A stretch of DNA of 64,000 bases, from assembly GCA_019400425.1 (NCBI GenBank), contig JAFREE010000032.1, positions 124,001 through 188,000 on the forward strand. Reading direction: 5' to 3'. The translations under genes and the position numbers were made by a program. Numbering within the stretch: position 1 is the first letter of the stretch; each line of letters starts with the position of its first letter. The DNA is from Hymenochaete sp. R1. Its lineage: Eukaryota > Basidiomycota > Agaricomycetes > Hymenochaetales > Hymenochaetaceae. The notes beneath the pieces were generated by a model. That model had not been told where the DNA came from and made no database searches. It worked only from the letters and a program-made list of their open reading frames with translations. This document shows positions 1 to 11,895 of the stretch, in pieces.

Positions 1-1077
1 TGCTACGATGCATATTTTTCCGCACACCGCCCCCTCCCTTCCCCCCTCCCTCTCCATAGGTTTCGTTGCTCTTTTCTCTTTCTCTTCTTTTGTTGCTCTT
101 TTCTTTTTTTTCTCGTTTTTTTCTTTCTTTTACATGTGCAAACCAAAGCTGTCCCCCTGTCCATTTTATAATCTAAAGAAAGAAAGGAAAGTCTCTCGCC
201 CCCTTGGCTCTGGCTCTGGCGCTGACGTGCTGCTGTTGCCGGTGGTGGTGTTGCTCCTGTTGTCGCTGCTGCGTGTACTGTTTTTTTTTGGTGGAAGGTT
301 GAAGTTTGAGGTTTGAGTGGTTCATCCCCCCCCCCCTCCCCCAATCTGGGTGTCGATGTGGATGTGGATGTAAACGCGAACCACGGCAAACTCGGAACTC
401 TGGCTATCGTTCGGGGTTCTTGTTCTCTTAAGTCTGTGAAGATCGCCGGGTCCGGGTGTAGAGAGAACAGGAGACGGGAAACGGGAAACGAGAAACGAGA
501 TTCGCGTGAGATCAAGATGAGTTGTGTTGTGAACGAGACTCAGACCCGGACCCAAACTCGCACTACTGGTACTGCCACTACTATGACAATGTTGGGGGGT
601 GGATGGGGATGGGGATGGGAAGAAACGACGATTGAATATTACATATGTAATGGTAGCCATGAGTGAGCCACCGACTGACATTCATTCGATGTTCTTTTCA
701 CTTTCACCGATCGACCTCAGCTGAGATCGTTCTTTGTTCAAGATCTCCCACATGAGAAAAAGAAGAGAGAAGAAAATTCGAAAAGCCAACTCATCAATCT
801 ATTCGGAAGTGTGTATGTGTACGTGTACGTGATGAAGCACTGCGACAGTTAAAGTCAAAGTCAAAGTCAAAGTCAAAGAAACAGAGAAAAAAAACGCAGT
901 GCGATACAGTTTGATAAAGTGAAAGACCCAACACAAGAAGCCCAAACTAGCGCCAACGTTGCATTTCACGAAGAAAAAGAACTGCTAACAGACAGTCGTT
1001 CATCACCGCACTAAACTAGCTCGAAGAACGAACCGCGCGGGTCTCGATCCTTGGGTCTTAGATCTTTGATCTTTGAA
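1..1077. other. Intergenic low-complexity region
   Basis: No supportable gene. The stretch holds T/C-rich tracts (about 50-130), a poly-C run near 327-337, GATGTG-type short repeats (355-370) and purine-rich runs. The open frames here are built from these simple sequences and match no family I recognise. It probably contains the 3' untranslated region of the NDUFS6 gene that ends at 1078. Confidence 0.6.
851..878. repeat. (AAAGTC)n microsatellite
   Basis: A 6-bp unit AAAGTC is repeated four times in perfect tandem, plus a partial AAAG copy. It lies in intergenic DNA. Confidence 0.9.
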
Positions 1078-2246
1078 TTAGTGGTGATGCGGGGCTTGCT
1101 GGAACCGCAGGCCGCTGTTGTGATGTGATGGTGGGTTGGACGGAAAGGCGGGGAATGGGCGAAGAGGTAAAAAAAGAAAAGAAAAGGACGTCAGCTATCT
1201 GGTCGTATGGCGCGCTCCGTGCAGACAAGAACGAGAAAGTCGACACAAACGGGGACGTATCGAAAATGGAGTGGGAGTGGAACTGAGACCGAGACCAACT
1301 CACCAGTATCTAGATTCGCGAACGGGCCGAAAGTAATGGAAATACATAGTTTGGAAACCGTAAGCGTGCGGCGCACGAAGGATGGGAGACGCGCGATGTG
1401 CGATGCGATACGGTGCGACCCACGACGCGCGGTGATTAGGGTAGGTTGACGTCGTTTCGTTCGATTGAGTTTAGGTTTTGGTTTTGAAAGGCGAGGGGAA
1501 CCAAGCCCAGGCCATGACCATAGCCGCATCGTGAATAAAGACAGGTAAGGAAAGGTGGAGAAGACGATCAAGTCAGCGGTTTTTCTCGATATTTTGGGAC
1601 AAAAAATGAGAAAATCCGGGTTGGGGCCCGGCACGTACCCGCATGGCTTCGGATGAGGCTTATCCTATAATGAGAGACGGGGAGAAGTGAGTTGTGAGAA
1701 ACTCTTGGACCGGATGCGGATTGAATGAGAATCGTTGCTTACAAGGTTGATGAAGATCTTTGGGTGACCTAATGGACCTTTGCCTATCTCACAGGTCACA
1801 GGAGAGCCAAAGTACGGACACAAGAATCAACAATAGAACGCCCAGTCAGTAGATAATCCACAAATTCAAGGTGTCCAGCTCCAAAAAAAAAGACAAGCAA
1901 AAAGAAAGAACGCACCTCCATCACACTCCGCAATCCTCCCCTCAACCATCCTCACCGGCTCCTGCCCAATCAACTCCATCGCACTCAACGGCTGAGGCTG
2001 CAATTCCAAACTCGTCTGCTCGAACCTCGCATCGTCGTAGATCTCCGCTCGGGCCCGCTGCGCCGTCGACCACGGCGAGGGGTAGTTGGGCGACTGTTTC
2101 GTAGCGGGGACGGCCGTTCCCGTCGATTCTCTCGCTATAGGGACAGAGGTGCCAGGCATGGTGGACGCTGCGCGGCGGGCTGGGAGAGAGGAAGTGGAAA
2201 GGAAAGCGCGGGTAGAACGGGATGCGACGGTGCCTAGCCTGTTCAT
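1078..2246 (-). CDS. NDUFS6: NADH:ubiquinone oxidoreductase subunit NDUFS6 (13 kDa zinc subunit), five exons
   Basis: Peripheral-arm subunit of mitochondrial respiratory complex I carrying a CHCC-type zinc site. Exons are 2246-1916, 1783-1743, 1664-1639, 1309-1304 and 1114-1078, giving 146 aa. The N-terminus (MNRLGTVASRSTRAF...) is Arg/Ser-rich, as expected of a mitochondrial presequence. The family signature follows: an RFEQT...QPLSAMELIGQEPVRMVEGRIAECDGG-type block, then GPLGHPKIFINLDKP, then CGYCGLRF and a His-rich tail. The zinc ligands are the Cys of ECDGG, the His of GHP and the two Cys of CGYC. The second Cys codon is completed only by splicing through a 6-nt exon. All phases agree (331+41+26+6+37 nt). 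The two introns around the microexon are long for this window (329 and 189 nt), so transcript support would help. Confidence 0.9.
1304..1309 (-). other. NDUFS6: 6-nt microexon of NDUFS6
   Basis: The six bases ATACTG are preceded by TCTAG and followed by a strong donor GTGAGT. They encode Tyr and the first two bases of Cys in the zinc motif CGYCG. Without them exon 3 joins exon 5 in frame as CGG and the Tyr-Cys pair is lost. Confidence 0.8.
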
Positions 2247-2525
2247 TGTCGTCTATGTGGGTTTCAAGGTCGATGTTAGTAGTTGAGTAGAGTGAGCGGT
2301 CGAGTCTGTGGAGTGTGTGCTCAACATGGACGACAGTGCGGGCGGGGCTTTGGAGCACACGTCGATCACTGTTTTTGGTAATCCATTCGAGTTCCATTCG
2401 CGAATCGCGACAGACCGAACACATAAATCAGGCTCGAGAATAATTATACATGTATTATTGTTACTACCATAGCGCATCGGGTATAAGGGAGGAACCTCGT
2501 CCATGTGTACGCGAAAAATATAGCT

Positions 2526-4634
2526 TCAGCCTCTATCTGTGAAAACACCTCGCAACCACCTCCAGCGTGCCCCAGCTCGTTGCTGTTGTGCCGCCCTTCT
2601 TAGTTGCTCTTCAGCAGCTGTGCCTCTAGCGGGCTCACTATCACCACTGACATTCCGTCCGGGAAGGGCACCCTCCATGTCCGAGTGCACGTCGCTCTCG
2701 CTCACCGTTCGCCGCATCATTGCTCGACGGACGACGTTGCGCATGTTGTTAATGCGCCGCTTGGGCACGATGGCAAAGCCAGGACTGACGGGTGAGAGAC
2801 CGATACTGAATCCTCCTCCCGGCACTGTCGAAGCCTCGGATGGCTGAAGGAAAGAGTACCGGTGCTTCCTGCGAGACTTCGACCGGTGCAAAGGCGGTGA
2901 CGTGGGTAAAGCAAACGGCTGTGTCATGTAGTCCTGGGACTCCGTCCCGACGCTCTCCGGCGAAGTAGGGAAAGTCATCTGGTGAACAGTTGCGGGTGAC
3001 GTCGGAAGACGAGCACGGTATGCTTCCGACTCCGATAAAGATGTTTCGAGCCCGGGTGAAAGTAAAGTGGATGGACCACTCTCCCGGAAGTGTGGTGGTA
3101 CTTCTGAGACTTCCTCTTCTTCTTCGATATCATCATCACCTTCTTGCCACGTTCCAACGTCGACTTGCCCGTTTCCGGCATGGATAGATACAACCCAGAC
3201 GCCGCCAAGGAGTACCACCATACCCACGGAAATGAGTGACAACTTCAATGCGGAGAGTAAAGCGAGTTGGTCGAAGTAGACTAGTCCGTTTACAATGGAC
3301 GAAAGATTGTAGAAGCAAAAGGCGACTAGAAGGAAGTCGTTACTCTCTGAGTTTCTTTTAAGATTAAAACGGCAATTCAGCACTCACGGGGGCAAACAAT
3401 GGTCGGGTCCGCATAAACGAGGGATTTCTGCAGATACCATAGCTGCAAAAGAGCAAAGGCAACAAGGCCGAGAAGCAACATCCACGCTTCCCAACGCCAA
3501 AATTGGTTATCACCACCAATCGTGAGAATCAGCAACTCTACGCCACTCTTCGCGAATAACAAGCACATGCCACTGAGAATTCCAGACACAGATGCGTACG
3601 ATATTGCTAGCGCAAGATGTGTTCTGGCTTTACGTTTGTTCATTTGCGGTGTAGGTGTGGAAGAACGGGTGGTAGATTGCGGTTTCCTATCGAGAAGCGG
3701 CGTTTCCTCGGTGACTGCTGCCACGACATGAGAAGGGGGAGGTGCCATAGCCTGTGGGAGTGTCGAGATCATGGAATCCGGATGCACAGGAGGAGTCATG
3801 GGAGGGGAGGGTGCAGTTCTACGGAGAGAGAATTCGGCGATGTGAGACTGGATTGAGATGAGAAGACCTGTGTCAGCACTAAACCCACAATTCAACAACG
3901 GGAGAAGCTTACTATAACGAGGCATACGAGGACTGCTGCCCCCAGGAGAGTGAAGTAGGCTACGAAAGCAGGTCGCCTAAATAAGACGAGAAGGTCGTCA
4001 AGAGAGTGTGTGGGTTCTGGAACGATGCCAAAGAACGCTATGAGGACTGCTCCGCCAGCTATGAAGATCGTGCCGAGGACCATCCATGGTGAGAACACGT
4101 CCCCGAGCTGCACTTGAGTCAGCCACCCAGATATATAGAGCTAATATATTGCCAAACGCACCAGAAATCTTGCAAAGAAAGCGTTCCAAAGGAGGGAGAT
4201 GGCGCCCAAGGGGGCTAGAATGACGACGGGAAGTGAAGCAATCTGAAAGAGTGATCCAAGGATATTAGACGAGATGAATATCGCGAGTCCAAGCAACCAT
4301 AATCTGTAGCAGAAATCCCCAAGCCAGGTTAGCTTACGAGCTTACACGCATCATGCGAGACAGTGAGGGACAATACTGACGGTCGACGATAATCCGCTCG
4401 CTGTTGCTCCTCGGGTAACCGTTGGTTAAGGACGAGGCTCTTGCGTTGGATGGTCAGACCGAGACTTTGCACGCATGACGCAACGAGGCCCACGACGATT
4501 CCCCAGGCGACCGATAGGTGAGAGTCTACATCTGCGACCATGGGCGAGATGTGTCGGTGTGTAACAAGAATTTGTAGGTGATTGAAGGGATTGATGACAT
4601 GAGGATGTGAGGATTGAGGCAACGGCATGGACAT
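2526..4634 (-). CDS. NIPA-family (DUF803) magnesium transporter, five exons
   Basis: Multi-pass membrane protein of the NIPA/DUF803 family, drug/metabolite-transporter fold; animal members move Mg2+. Exons are 4634-4381, 4303-4162, 4107-3913, 3847-3388 and 3325-2526, giving 616 aa with consistent phases. Family blocks in order are VVGLVASCVQSLGLTIQRKS (TM1), RRPLWLLGLAIFISSNILG, FARFLLGDVFSPWMVLGT, IAFFGIVPEPTHSLDDLL, and the hallmark PTIVCPLAFCFYNLSS followed by NGLVYFDQ. The last 260 or so residues are a Ser/Glu-rich hydrophilic tail with no recognised domain, probably cytosolic and disordered. The ATG at 4634 is the most upstream; a start at the Met just before ADVDSHLSVAWG is possible. 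Substrate specificity is inferred from the family. Confidence 0.88.
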
Positions 4635-5170
4635 TAAATGATCGACGTTCTCGGCTCAAGTTTACACCTTTTCGTCGTTCGAGAAATTCATTTCAGATCA
4701 TACTGTTAGTGTCATTATGTCTTGATTCTTGGTCCTTCTTCGTGCGAGAGGCGTCATCTGCTCTTTCTATTAATGTGATATGGGGTACGAAGATATACGG
4801 TTGAGCTGATGAGAACGAAATGCAGTGGAGAGATCTTTGGTGATGGCGACGATACCCTTGAATCGTATCATAGGAGGGAAAGCAAGGAAAGCACCAGTAA
4901 CGGATAAGGTGACGAACTCGCACTGAGGTAGGGTATCTAGTGTCTTATATTGCTAAAGAATTTATCCCTCAAATTCCATCAGTCGCTTTCGCTCTCCCAG
5001 GTGGCGAAGTTCGACATGATGCCTCCAAGCGCTTCGTCATCCAGAGTCGCAAAGTTCATCCACATCTGTGTCAAATGCCTCGATCTCACTTTCGATCTTC
5101 CGATGGACCGGGGCTCGATATCGGCACACTCGATGGTCGGATCGACTTCACAAGCAGGCTACTGGAGCTG
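4635..5170. other. Unassigned interval upstream of the NIPA-type gene
   Basis: No gene can be supported with confidence. On the minus strand there are two splice-bounded open stretches. One, around 5145-4950, reads MWMNFATLDDEALGG. The other, 4923-4772, has a hydrophobic run (TLSVTGAFLAFPP). They could be terminal exons of the tentative gene at 5171-6215, but I could not join them in frame. Confidence 0.3.
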
Positions 5171-6215
5171 CTACTGGCGAATCGAGGTGCCGGTTTTGAT
5201 TCGCTTTCCTTTCCTTTTTTCGGTGTCGGAGCCTTCCGAGAACTTAGACCAGGGTAATAGGGTCATTCTGGGGGCGAATATCTTGCGATAAAGGCCATGG
5301 TAACTTGCAACGAGCGACATATTGCAAGAAAATTTGTTGGGCAAACCTCCACCACCCTTGCCCTTGCCTTGCGTGACGCATCCCGCTCGGAGGAAGATTT
5401 CACCGAACGAAGGATAAGAACGGAGAGCAGTGTCCGATGACTGCAAAGGTGAGAGGTCCTCTTTTTCTACATTCATATCTAAATTATTATACGAAATCGC
5501 CAGTGCAAGCGTTGTGTCATCTGCAGTAGCCAGACGAGAAGTCGCTGTTTTGGCGACAAACGGCGAGCGGCGGGCTTGGAGAGTCGGTCGGCATACGCGA
5601 TCTGAGAAGGATGGATCTAGTACCAAACACACGTCAACAAATGGACTTACTTTTCATTTTCAACTCAGTAATAAAATTTTCAGAATGTTGGTCACCGTCG
5701 TCTTCATTCCGCTTTTCTTTGGAGCTTACTGGTTACAAGGTTACTAGGGCAGCTCATATCGAAGTATCTGTAGCGCTTCAGAAACGGTGATAAGGGAGGG
5801 CTTGAAGTTCTGAGCGGCTATGATCGGAGTTGTTTGTTTGTATAAACTCCAAGTCGCCACACATAGTGACGGTGGGAAGGAGTGAGTCGTATACCAAGAG
5901 AGCTTCTGCGTACGTATCGGTGGGTGCAAACGGTTGAAGCACAAAGAGTTCTGGAGAGTCTCTTCCATTCTCTTCATTTTCAGGATGATTTTATACCACA
6001 ACGTGGTTCGTAAATTAACCAGAGGCACGGGTGTCTCCAAGGACCCTCGCAGCACCCTGGCGGGCTCTCTTACGTTGGATACGGAGACGCTGATACGCAG
6101 CATCGCGGAGAGTAGCCGAGGGAGTTAGCGAAGGAACCTGATTCGTCCCGATCGCGTTTTTGCCGTCGTCTGATTCTTTTCGAACCTTTCTGGCGCTCCT
6201 GCCGCTCTCAGTCAT
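5171..6215 (-). CDS. Tentative hypothetical protein, several exons
   Basis: No family recognised. The best model starts at ATG 6215 with exon 6215-6074 (SGRSARKVRKESDDGK...), a basic, charged N-terminus with donor GTAAGA. It continues from an acceptor at 5950 into ...VLQPFAPTDTYAEALLVYD.... A short acidic exon reading RNEDDGDQHSENFITE precedes a GTAAGT donor near 5649. A long final exon, about 5624-5171, ends ...KRIKTGTSIRQ. The exon B to exon C junction is not resolved. Phases agree at the joins I could check. Codon use looks coding but there is no homology anchor, so the gene may be wrong in part. Confidence 0.35.
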
Positions 6216-6680
6216 CTCCTCGATTCATGTACATTCACTACTTTCCCCTCCGGTGCTTGTACACTTTCAATACAAATCCAAATACTATTGCCCTCTACTT
6301 CTTTTTTTTCTCTTAGCCATCCATCCATGAATCCAGGACCGCGCGAACCTTACTCACACTCAGCCGAACCTTGTCACAAAATATATATTCCTTGCTAGTA
6401 CCAGGTCCCAGCTAGCGCTCCCTTTCGCGTACCAGGCATTCCCGCCGTTCCCCCTTCGTCCCTCTTTTTTTGTCCTCTCCTTTTCTTTTCTGGTTCTGCA
6501 CTCTTGCCCTGTGCATAGACTTATTCCCAGCTTATCCTTCTTGCCTTTGCTTTGATCGAGAGAAAGGGCGGACAGATTTCGTTGGAGAGTAGACTCGCTG
6601 TGATAGCTACTGGTATCCGTTCGTCGTCAAGGTATTCGGACTAGGACCCAAGAAAGAGTGAAATTGAGTAGGTTTCAGCA
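6216..6680. other. Shared 5' region between divergent genes
   Basis: A 465-bp interval between a minus-strand start at 6215 and the DENN gene start at 6681. It is rich in T/C tracts (about 6300-6330 and 6465-6495), typical of fungal promoters and 5' leaders. No coding signal is seen. Confidence 0.5.
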
Positions 6681-9600
6681 ATGAACGGACTCCGGGTACA
6701 TGACCGCTTTGCGTCGGGGGCAAAGAGGCCGTACACGACACCTGTGTTGAGTGTGTGGAATACGAACGGCACCCCGAGTCCAATACTGGAACAGGCGGAT
6801 GGGGGAAACGAAGAGGAGGAGGAAGGGCCAGCAAAGGCGGTTGAGGAGGAGGTTGTTTCGATAAAGTCTGGATACAGCAACCATCGTCATCAGGACTCCA
6901 GTGAGTAGAGCAGTCTGCCGATAACGTACATCTTTGAATACAGTAGTAGTAGCAGTAGAGATAGAGACTACCAGTGGCGCTCGGCCCGCTATTGGCTTTT
7001 TCGCTCTGTTTTTATACTCCTCCACCATCACACTCGTCCCCTTCCCGCTTTTTTCTCCTTCTTTTTCTTTCGTTCTTCTTTTCTTACCACCATCATCTAC
7101 TCTTCTCTCATCCAGTTCTCAACTGACTTTTCTTGACTTCAAATAGTCAGCGCCACTCTTTCAAACCAGCTCGAACGCAGAGACAAGGCGTCCAGGATAC
7201 TCGGTATCCCTCACAACTCATCCATGGAACCCATCCAGGTCAGGAAACGGAACTCAATCTTGTCCACTCGCTCGGCGGGCGCAATGCCTTCCACCCCCAA
7301 CTCGTCGCCTACTATGCCGCTCGCGAGCCTGTATGTCGTCAGCGGTCTCCCAAAGAGACCCCAGACGTGGACTCTCGCTGACCCCGACGCTGTCACGGGT
7401 GTGCATCATTCAGACAGCGCTGTCAACCGTTGGTGGAGGGCTGAAGTGCTCGGTAGTACGCTCTCTCCAGGCATTGGAGGTGGCAGGAAGAAGAAATCCA
7501 TGAAGGGGACGGAGATGGCGAAGGGACCGGGCGCGCTCTCGAAGCAGGAGACAGCAAAGATGTTGAGCAAGACTCTCAAGGTGAGTGACTGTTAACTCCT
7601 TTCGGAGATGTATGATGTCCGTATCCGTGGGTGCTCATGCTATGTTTAGTTATCATTCACTCGCGAAGTCGAGATCATTGCTTCCACTTTACAACCAGCA
7701 TCCACCGTCCACACTTTCACCTTCACCCTCCCTGCACCAAACAGCCCCCTCGCTCCCCCCTCAACTCTCGCCCTCCGCAACTCGGTCCTCTCGTCCACGA
7801 CAACCGATAATCGTCTAGGAAACGCCCTTGCATCCTACGGTACCTTCCCCTACGCGTCCTTCGCAGACACTCAAGCCCGTCCAAGCTCCGCGTACCTCGG
7901 CCCCGCAAGCGTCACTGCCCTCGACACGACAAATGTCAATGCCAGTCCGACATCCCCTGACTTGGGCGGCGCAGGAACGGAAGGGCGTGGGGCGGGCAGC
8001 GTGACTTACCATGGTGTCTGTCTGACCGTTTGGTCCCACGCAGACGCGGAACGTAGCGCCGCGATCCGCCGTACGCTCGAGACGTCTCGCGCGAGGAAGG
8101 AGAGTGCGCATAGTACCGTTACGGGCCGGATGAGGACACTGCGGTCTGGCACGGGCGACTCGATCACTATGGGCAGCGACCCCGCGCAGATTGCACGTCG
8201 GACAATGCGTAACTCGCGCAAGGGGCCCTGGGGCGTTACGGATGAAACAGATGCAGAATCCGAAATTGGGGATGCTATTAGTGAGAGTGAATTTGAAGTT
8301 GCGAGTACCCATGGACCTGGCGAGTCAACGTTATTCTTGACCGGTGACACCGTGTTTTGGCTTCCATATGCTTTAAGTAAGTTTAACTTTAGTTCTCAAG
8401 GTTTTCAGCGACTCATAGATTCTTCACAGCACTTGTGTCAAGGCATCCTACCTATGACCTGATGCGTGACTACTTGACCCTTTCGTGGGCACGCTTCAGT
8501 AAAGATGTCGCTTCTCATACGCTTCAGATTTCAAAAATCCTCTCGCATCCTGCTCCGAGAGCAGGCGACATCGTCCGGCTCGATGCCTCTCCTAAGGAAG
8601 GCGGAGACAAGGGTGATGGCAGCTTGGAGGTAGTCGCTCGTTTTCCTGGCGGCCTCGACTTCGGTAGAGGTCTTGTAGATATCAACGTTCGTAGTCAACA
8701 TTTCCTTTCATTCTCAACGCATCTAACGCAAGGATCAAGTTCACTATGTGGCCTCTGTTCAAATGTTTGAACATTGACAACATCTTATCTATATGCGAGA
8801 TCGCTCTTGCTCCCACCGGCCGTATTCTTTTCTTCTCCCGTCACCCTGCTATGCTAGGAGTAAGCTCAATTCTTCTTTCTCTTTTTTCTTCTTTTCTTCG
8901 ACTCTAACCAATCGAACCCTTCGACTTCAGATCGCCGTTGCCACGATCAAGTATCTGGTTGAATTGCGTGGTTGGAATGGGATTGCTCTTCCCGCGGTGC
9001 ACGCTCGCGACGCCCGTATCTACATTGAAGACCCGGGCCCTTGGATCATTGGCATGGCGTCCGAGATGCGCTATGCCGTTCGCCCACCTACGGATGTTTG
9101 TATTTGCGATCTGTCAGTCACTCTATTTCTCTCAAACTTTCGTTAGTTCTTCTGTTCTGAAGCTTCTCCGCCCGTTGCAGTGACATCAACTACCTCAACT
9201 GTGTTGCTCCACCACCCGGGTGTCTATCGGTCAAGCAACAGCGCGACAAGTACCGCCAGAAGCTGCTCGCGGCGTTTGGCGAGTTCTATCACCCTGACCA
9301 CTCAGTGCCCATGTGCGTTAGATTTCTTTTTTCTTATCATGTGTTTCTGTAACGAAAGGTCCCGCGGAGAGCTGACTTCTAGCGTGTTTCGTCCAGTGAG
9401 TTCAAAGAGGCGTTCCCAGCGGGTCGTTTCCGTCCTGTGTGCAAGATTCAAGCGAAGCGCGGCGCGTCTTCGTCCGTGATCGCAGAAAGCGTGAAAGCCC
9501 CCGAATGGTGGCATTCAACTAGGATCATTCAAGCGTTCGATCAGGTCCTACAAGACAAGGTACGCGGAACCTGTTTCTGTTTTTCTATTTTCTCGATTTT

Positions 9601-11336
9601 GGCTCAACCTTGCTCTATTCTCTGTCTGGCGTGATCCGTGTTGTGACCTATGGCATTTGCTGACTGAACGACGTGATTGATTCGTTATCGTACGTAGAAC
9701 AAGAAACCGTCGCTGTTCAAACGTATCTCTACGTTCGGCAATTACAAGCGACCGCCCCGACTCAGTGGTGCAGAGCAGCAGGTGCAATACTCGATTCGCA
9801 AGCGCGCAACTGCCTTCGTCGATGCACGAGATGACCTCGAGACAAAGATTGGGCGTCTATCGCGCCGTCTCAACTTCCTGATGACTGAGTCGGACTTGTG
9901 GAGAGACAAGTTTGTGTCGTTCGAACAATTTGCGGAGAAGTTGAGCAGTGAGGCTACGGATTTGCGCTCGAAGATCAACAAGGAGCAGAAAGAGAGTAGG
10001 CGGCTGACAGGCTTGGTGTCGATGACTGCGGCGGAGAAGCTCAAGCTGCAGAGCCGTAAGTCTGAATGTATTCACCTCTAACAATACTTTTGCTAACAGC
10101 CTACTTCAGAACTCAGTGAGACTGAGGTAGCACACAAAGAAGCCGTCATGGAACTCGCGAAGATGCGCGCCGAGATGGAACAGATGGAGTCCGAGCGTGA
10201 ACAACTTGTCGCAGAAGTCGAGCTTCAGATCGAACGCGCCTTGCACTCGATGACGCTCTCCATGGAGATGAGCGATTCTGAAGAAGATGGCTCACAGGTC
10301 GACGAGAACGCCTCTGCCTCTGCATCGTCGCGCCCGCAGTCGAAACTCGGAAGACACTCGCGTGCATCAAGTAACGCCGTGGGCTCTTCTCCGCGTACGC
10401 AGAGCATCGACTCGGCGACGCTTGCTGGGACGACGGAGGCAGGTGAAAGTGTTAGGCATTCACTTGACGCTGATGCGATCAAGGAAGAGGACGAGAATGA
10501 GTCGACCGAATCGCCGACCGCCCCGAATAACATCGATGCTACCGCGCCTGTTGACCGCACGATGGACACCATGGTTGCTGTTGATGAAGGGATCCATTCC
10601 AACAGTGACAGAATCGCTCAGTCGGTGTTGCAGATTCAACAGAAGGTAATGCACTTTTTTTATAACTCTGAAAGAGAACAATGATCTCATGAATAGCGTA
10701 TAGCTAGAAGCCCTCGCAAACCCTAGCCTGAGTAAATGGCGTTCATCCATCGATAGTGAGACCGAAACAAGCGACACAGGCCGTACCCGCAGGCGCCGTG
10801 AGCTCGTCAAGGAACGCTCCAATAGGACGCGTAGCAACACCACCTCGTCCTCCCAAACTGCAACGCGCTCAACCAAATCTCAATCCCATACCGTCAGCGA
10901 AAAGTCAATGACGCCTACCCCGAAAGCTATGGATTCCCCTATCAAAGCAACTTACGCTACCCCGGCAAGCCCTACCAAGACGAGTGAGACTGAGACTAAG
11001 AGCCCGATTTCCCCAGCGCCCATGATCAGCCCCACCGTCTCGAACACGCCGACAACGCCATCCGTCACCGTAGCGCCTACCGAAGATTCCGACACCGACT
11101 TCCAGAGCGCGTACTCTTCGAGTCCACGTGAGAGTTACCATTCCGATGAGGCGGCGGAGCATGGTGCGGGTGCTAAGAACGGGAACAAGAAACAGGTTTT
11201 GGACGATGATGAGGAACTGTACAAGGCGAAGATGCAGCAGGAGTTGGCGCTCGGTGGTGGGATGATTGACGGCCCGCACGGTCGGGATAGGGTATCGAGC
11301 GTTGCAACAGCAAAGGCTTCCGATGTTTATGCTTAA
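6681..11336 (+). CDS. DENN-domain protein, probable Rab guanine-nucleotide exchange factor
   Basis: Eleven exons: 6681-6900, 7147-7580, 7650-8376, 8430-8686, 8740-8859, 8931-9112, 9181-9312, 9397-9559, 9698-10055, 10110-10645 and 10704-11336. Together they give 1253 aa with all phases matching. The tripartite DENN module is seen as uDENN strands (VYHGVCLTVWSHAD-like, about aa 330-350), then the cDENN core HPTYDLMRDYLTLSW (about aa 465), GRILFFSRHPAMLG (about 573-586) and a dDENN-like region with AGRFRPVCKIQAKRG. A charged coiled coil follows (about aa 775-905, starting near DDLETKIGRLSRRLN). The last 300 residues are a Ser/Thr-rich low-complexity tail. DENN proteins activate Rab GTPases on membranes; the target Rab cannot be told from sequence. 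Intron 1 is long (246 nt) and T/C-rich. Confidence 0.88.
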
Positions 11337-11895
11337 ACTAATAGCATGGAACAACAGCCGTATCCCCAACTGGAACCCCAATTCCTAGGTCTCTCCTTCA
11401 CTCGGATTTATTTATCCATGTTTATTTCTACTACGTTTTAAAGTGTTGGTGTTTATTTTTGTGCGGTACGCCCCACCCTTGCACTCGTTTGGCTTTCTTT
11501 TCTCTCTCTTTTCTTGATTGTCTCCTTCAATGTTTTTCTCTATCTTGTCTTTTCAATCGCCTCGAACGTTCTAATATCTTTTACTTTACCCGTCGAATCC
11601 TTGGTCTGTCTTGGATGGAAAAACTTGTTTCTTCTACTTCTTCGTCCTTTGCATCTTTCTTCTTCATCGGCTTGTTTCCTTTTCGTATTTTCAAAAATCT
11701 TTCCCTTCACGGGCAACGGAAGCGACTTCTGCGGAAGCCAGCTTCAATGTCTGAAAGCTATGGATACATCGTCTATTACAGTCTGATATGTAAAATGGAT
11801 AGCTTTTCTACATGTTCCGGAATGAGTATCACTTTTGTCGACAGACTCTATGCAAAAAAACCATTCCTAGGTAGAAATACAAAGCTCAAAAGTTT
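11337..11895. other. Convergent 3' untranslated region (DENN gene and VPS13)
   Basis: A 559-bp AT/T-rich interval between two convergent genes. The open frames in it have no family match and simple T-rich composition, as expected for 3' UTRs. Confidence 0.5.

Noticed and set aside
3..515. 170-codon minus-strand frame at the left edge
   Set aside because: Built from simple repeats and Lys/Arg-rich runs (KRKKKTRKKRKEQQ); no family match and no splice structure.
1191..1634. 147-codon minus frame overlapping NDUFS6 introns
   Set aside because: It lies in the long introns around the 6-nt exon; sequence is not conserved and it would destroy the zinc motif.
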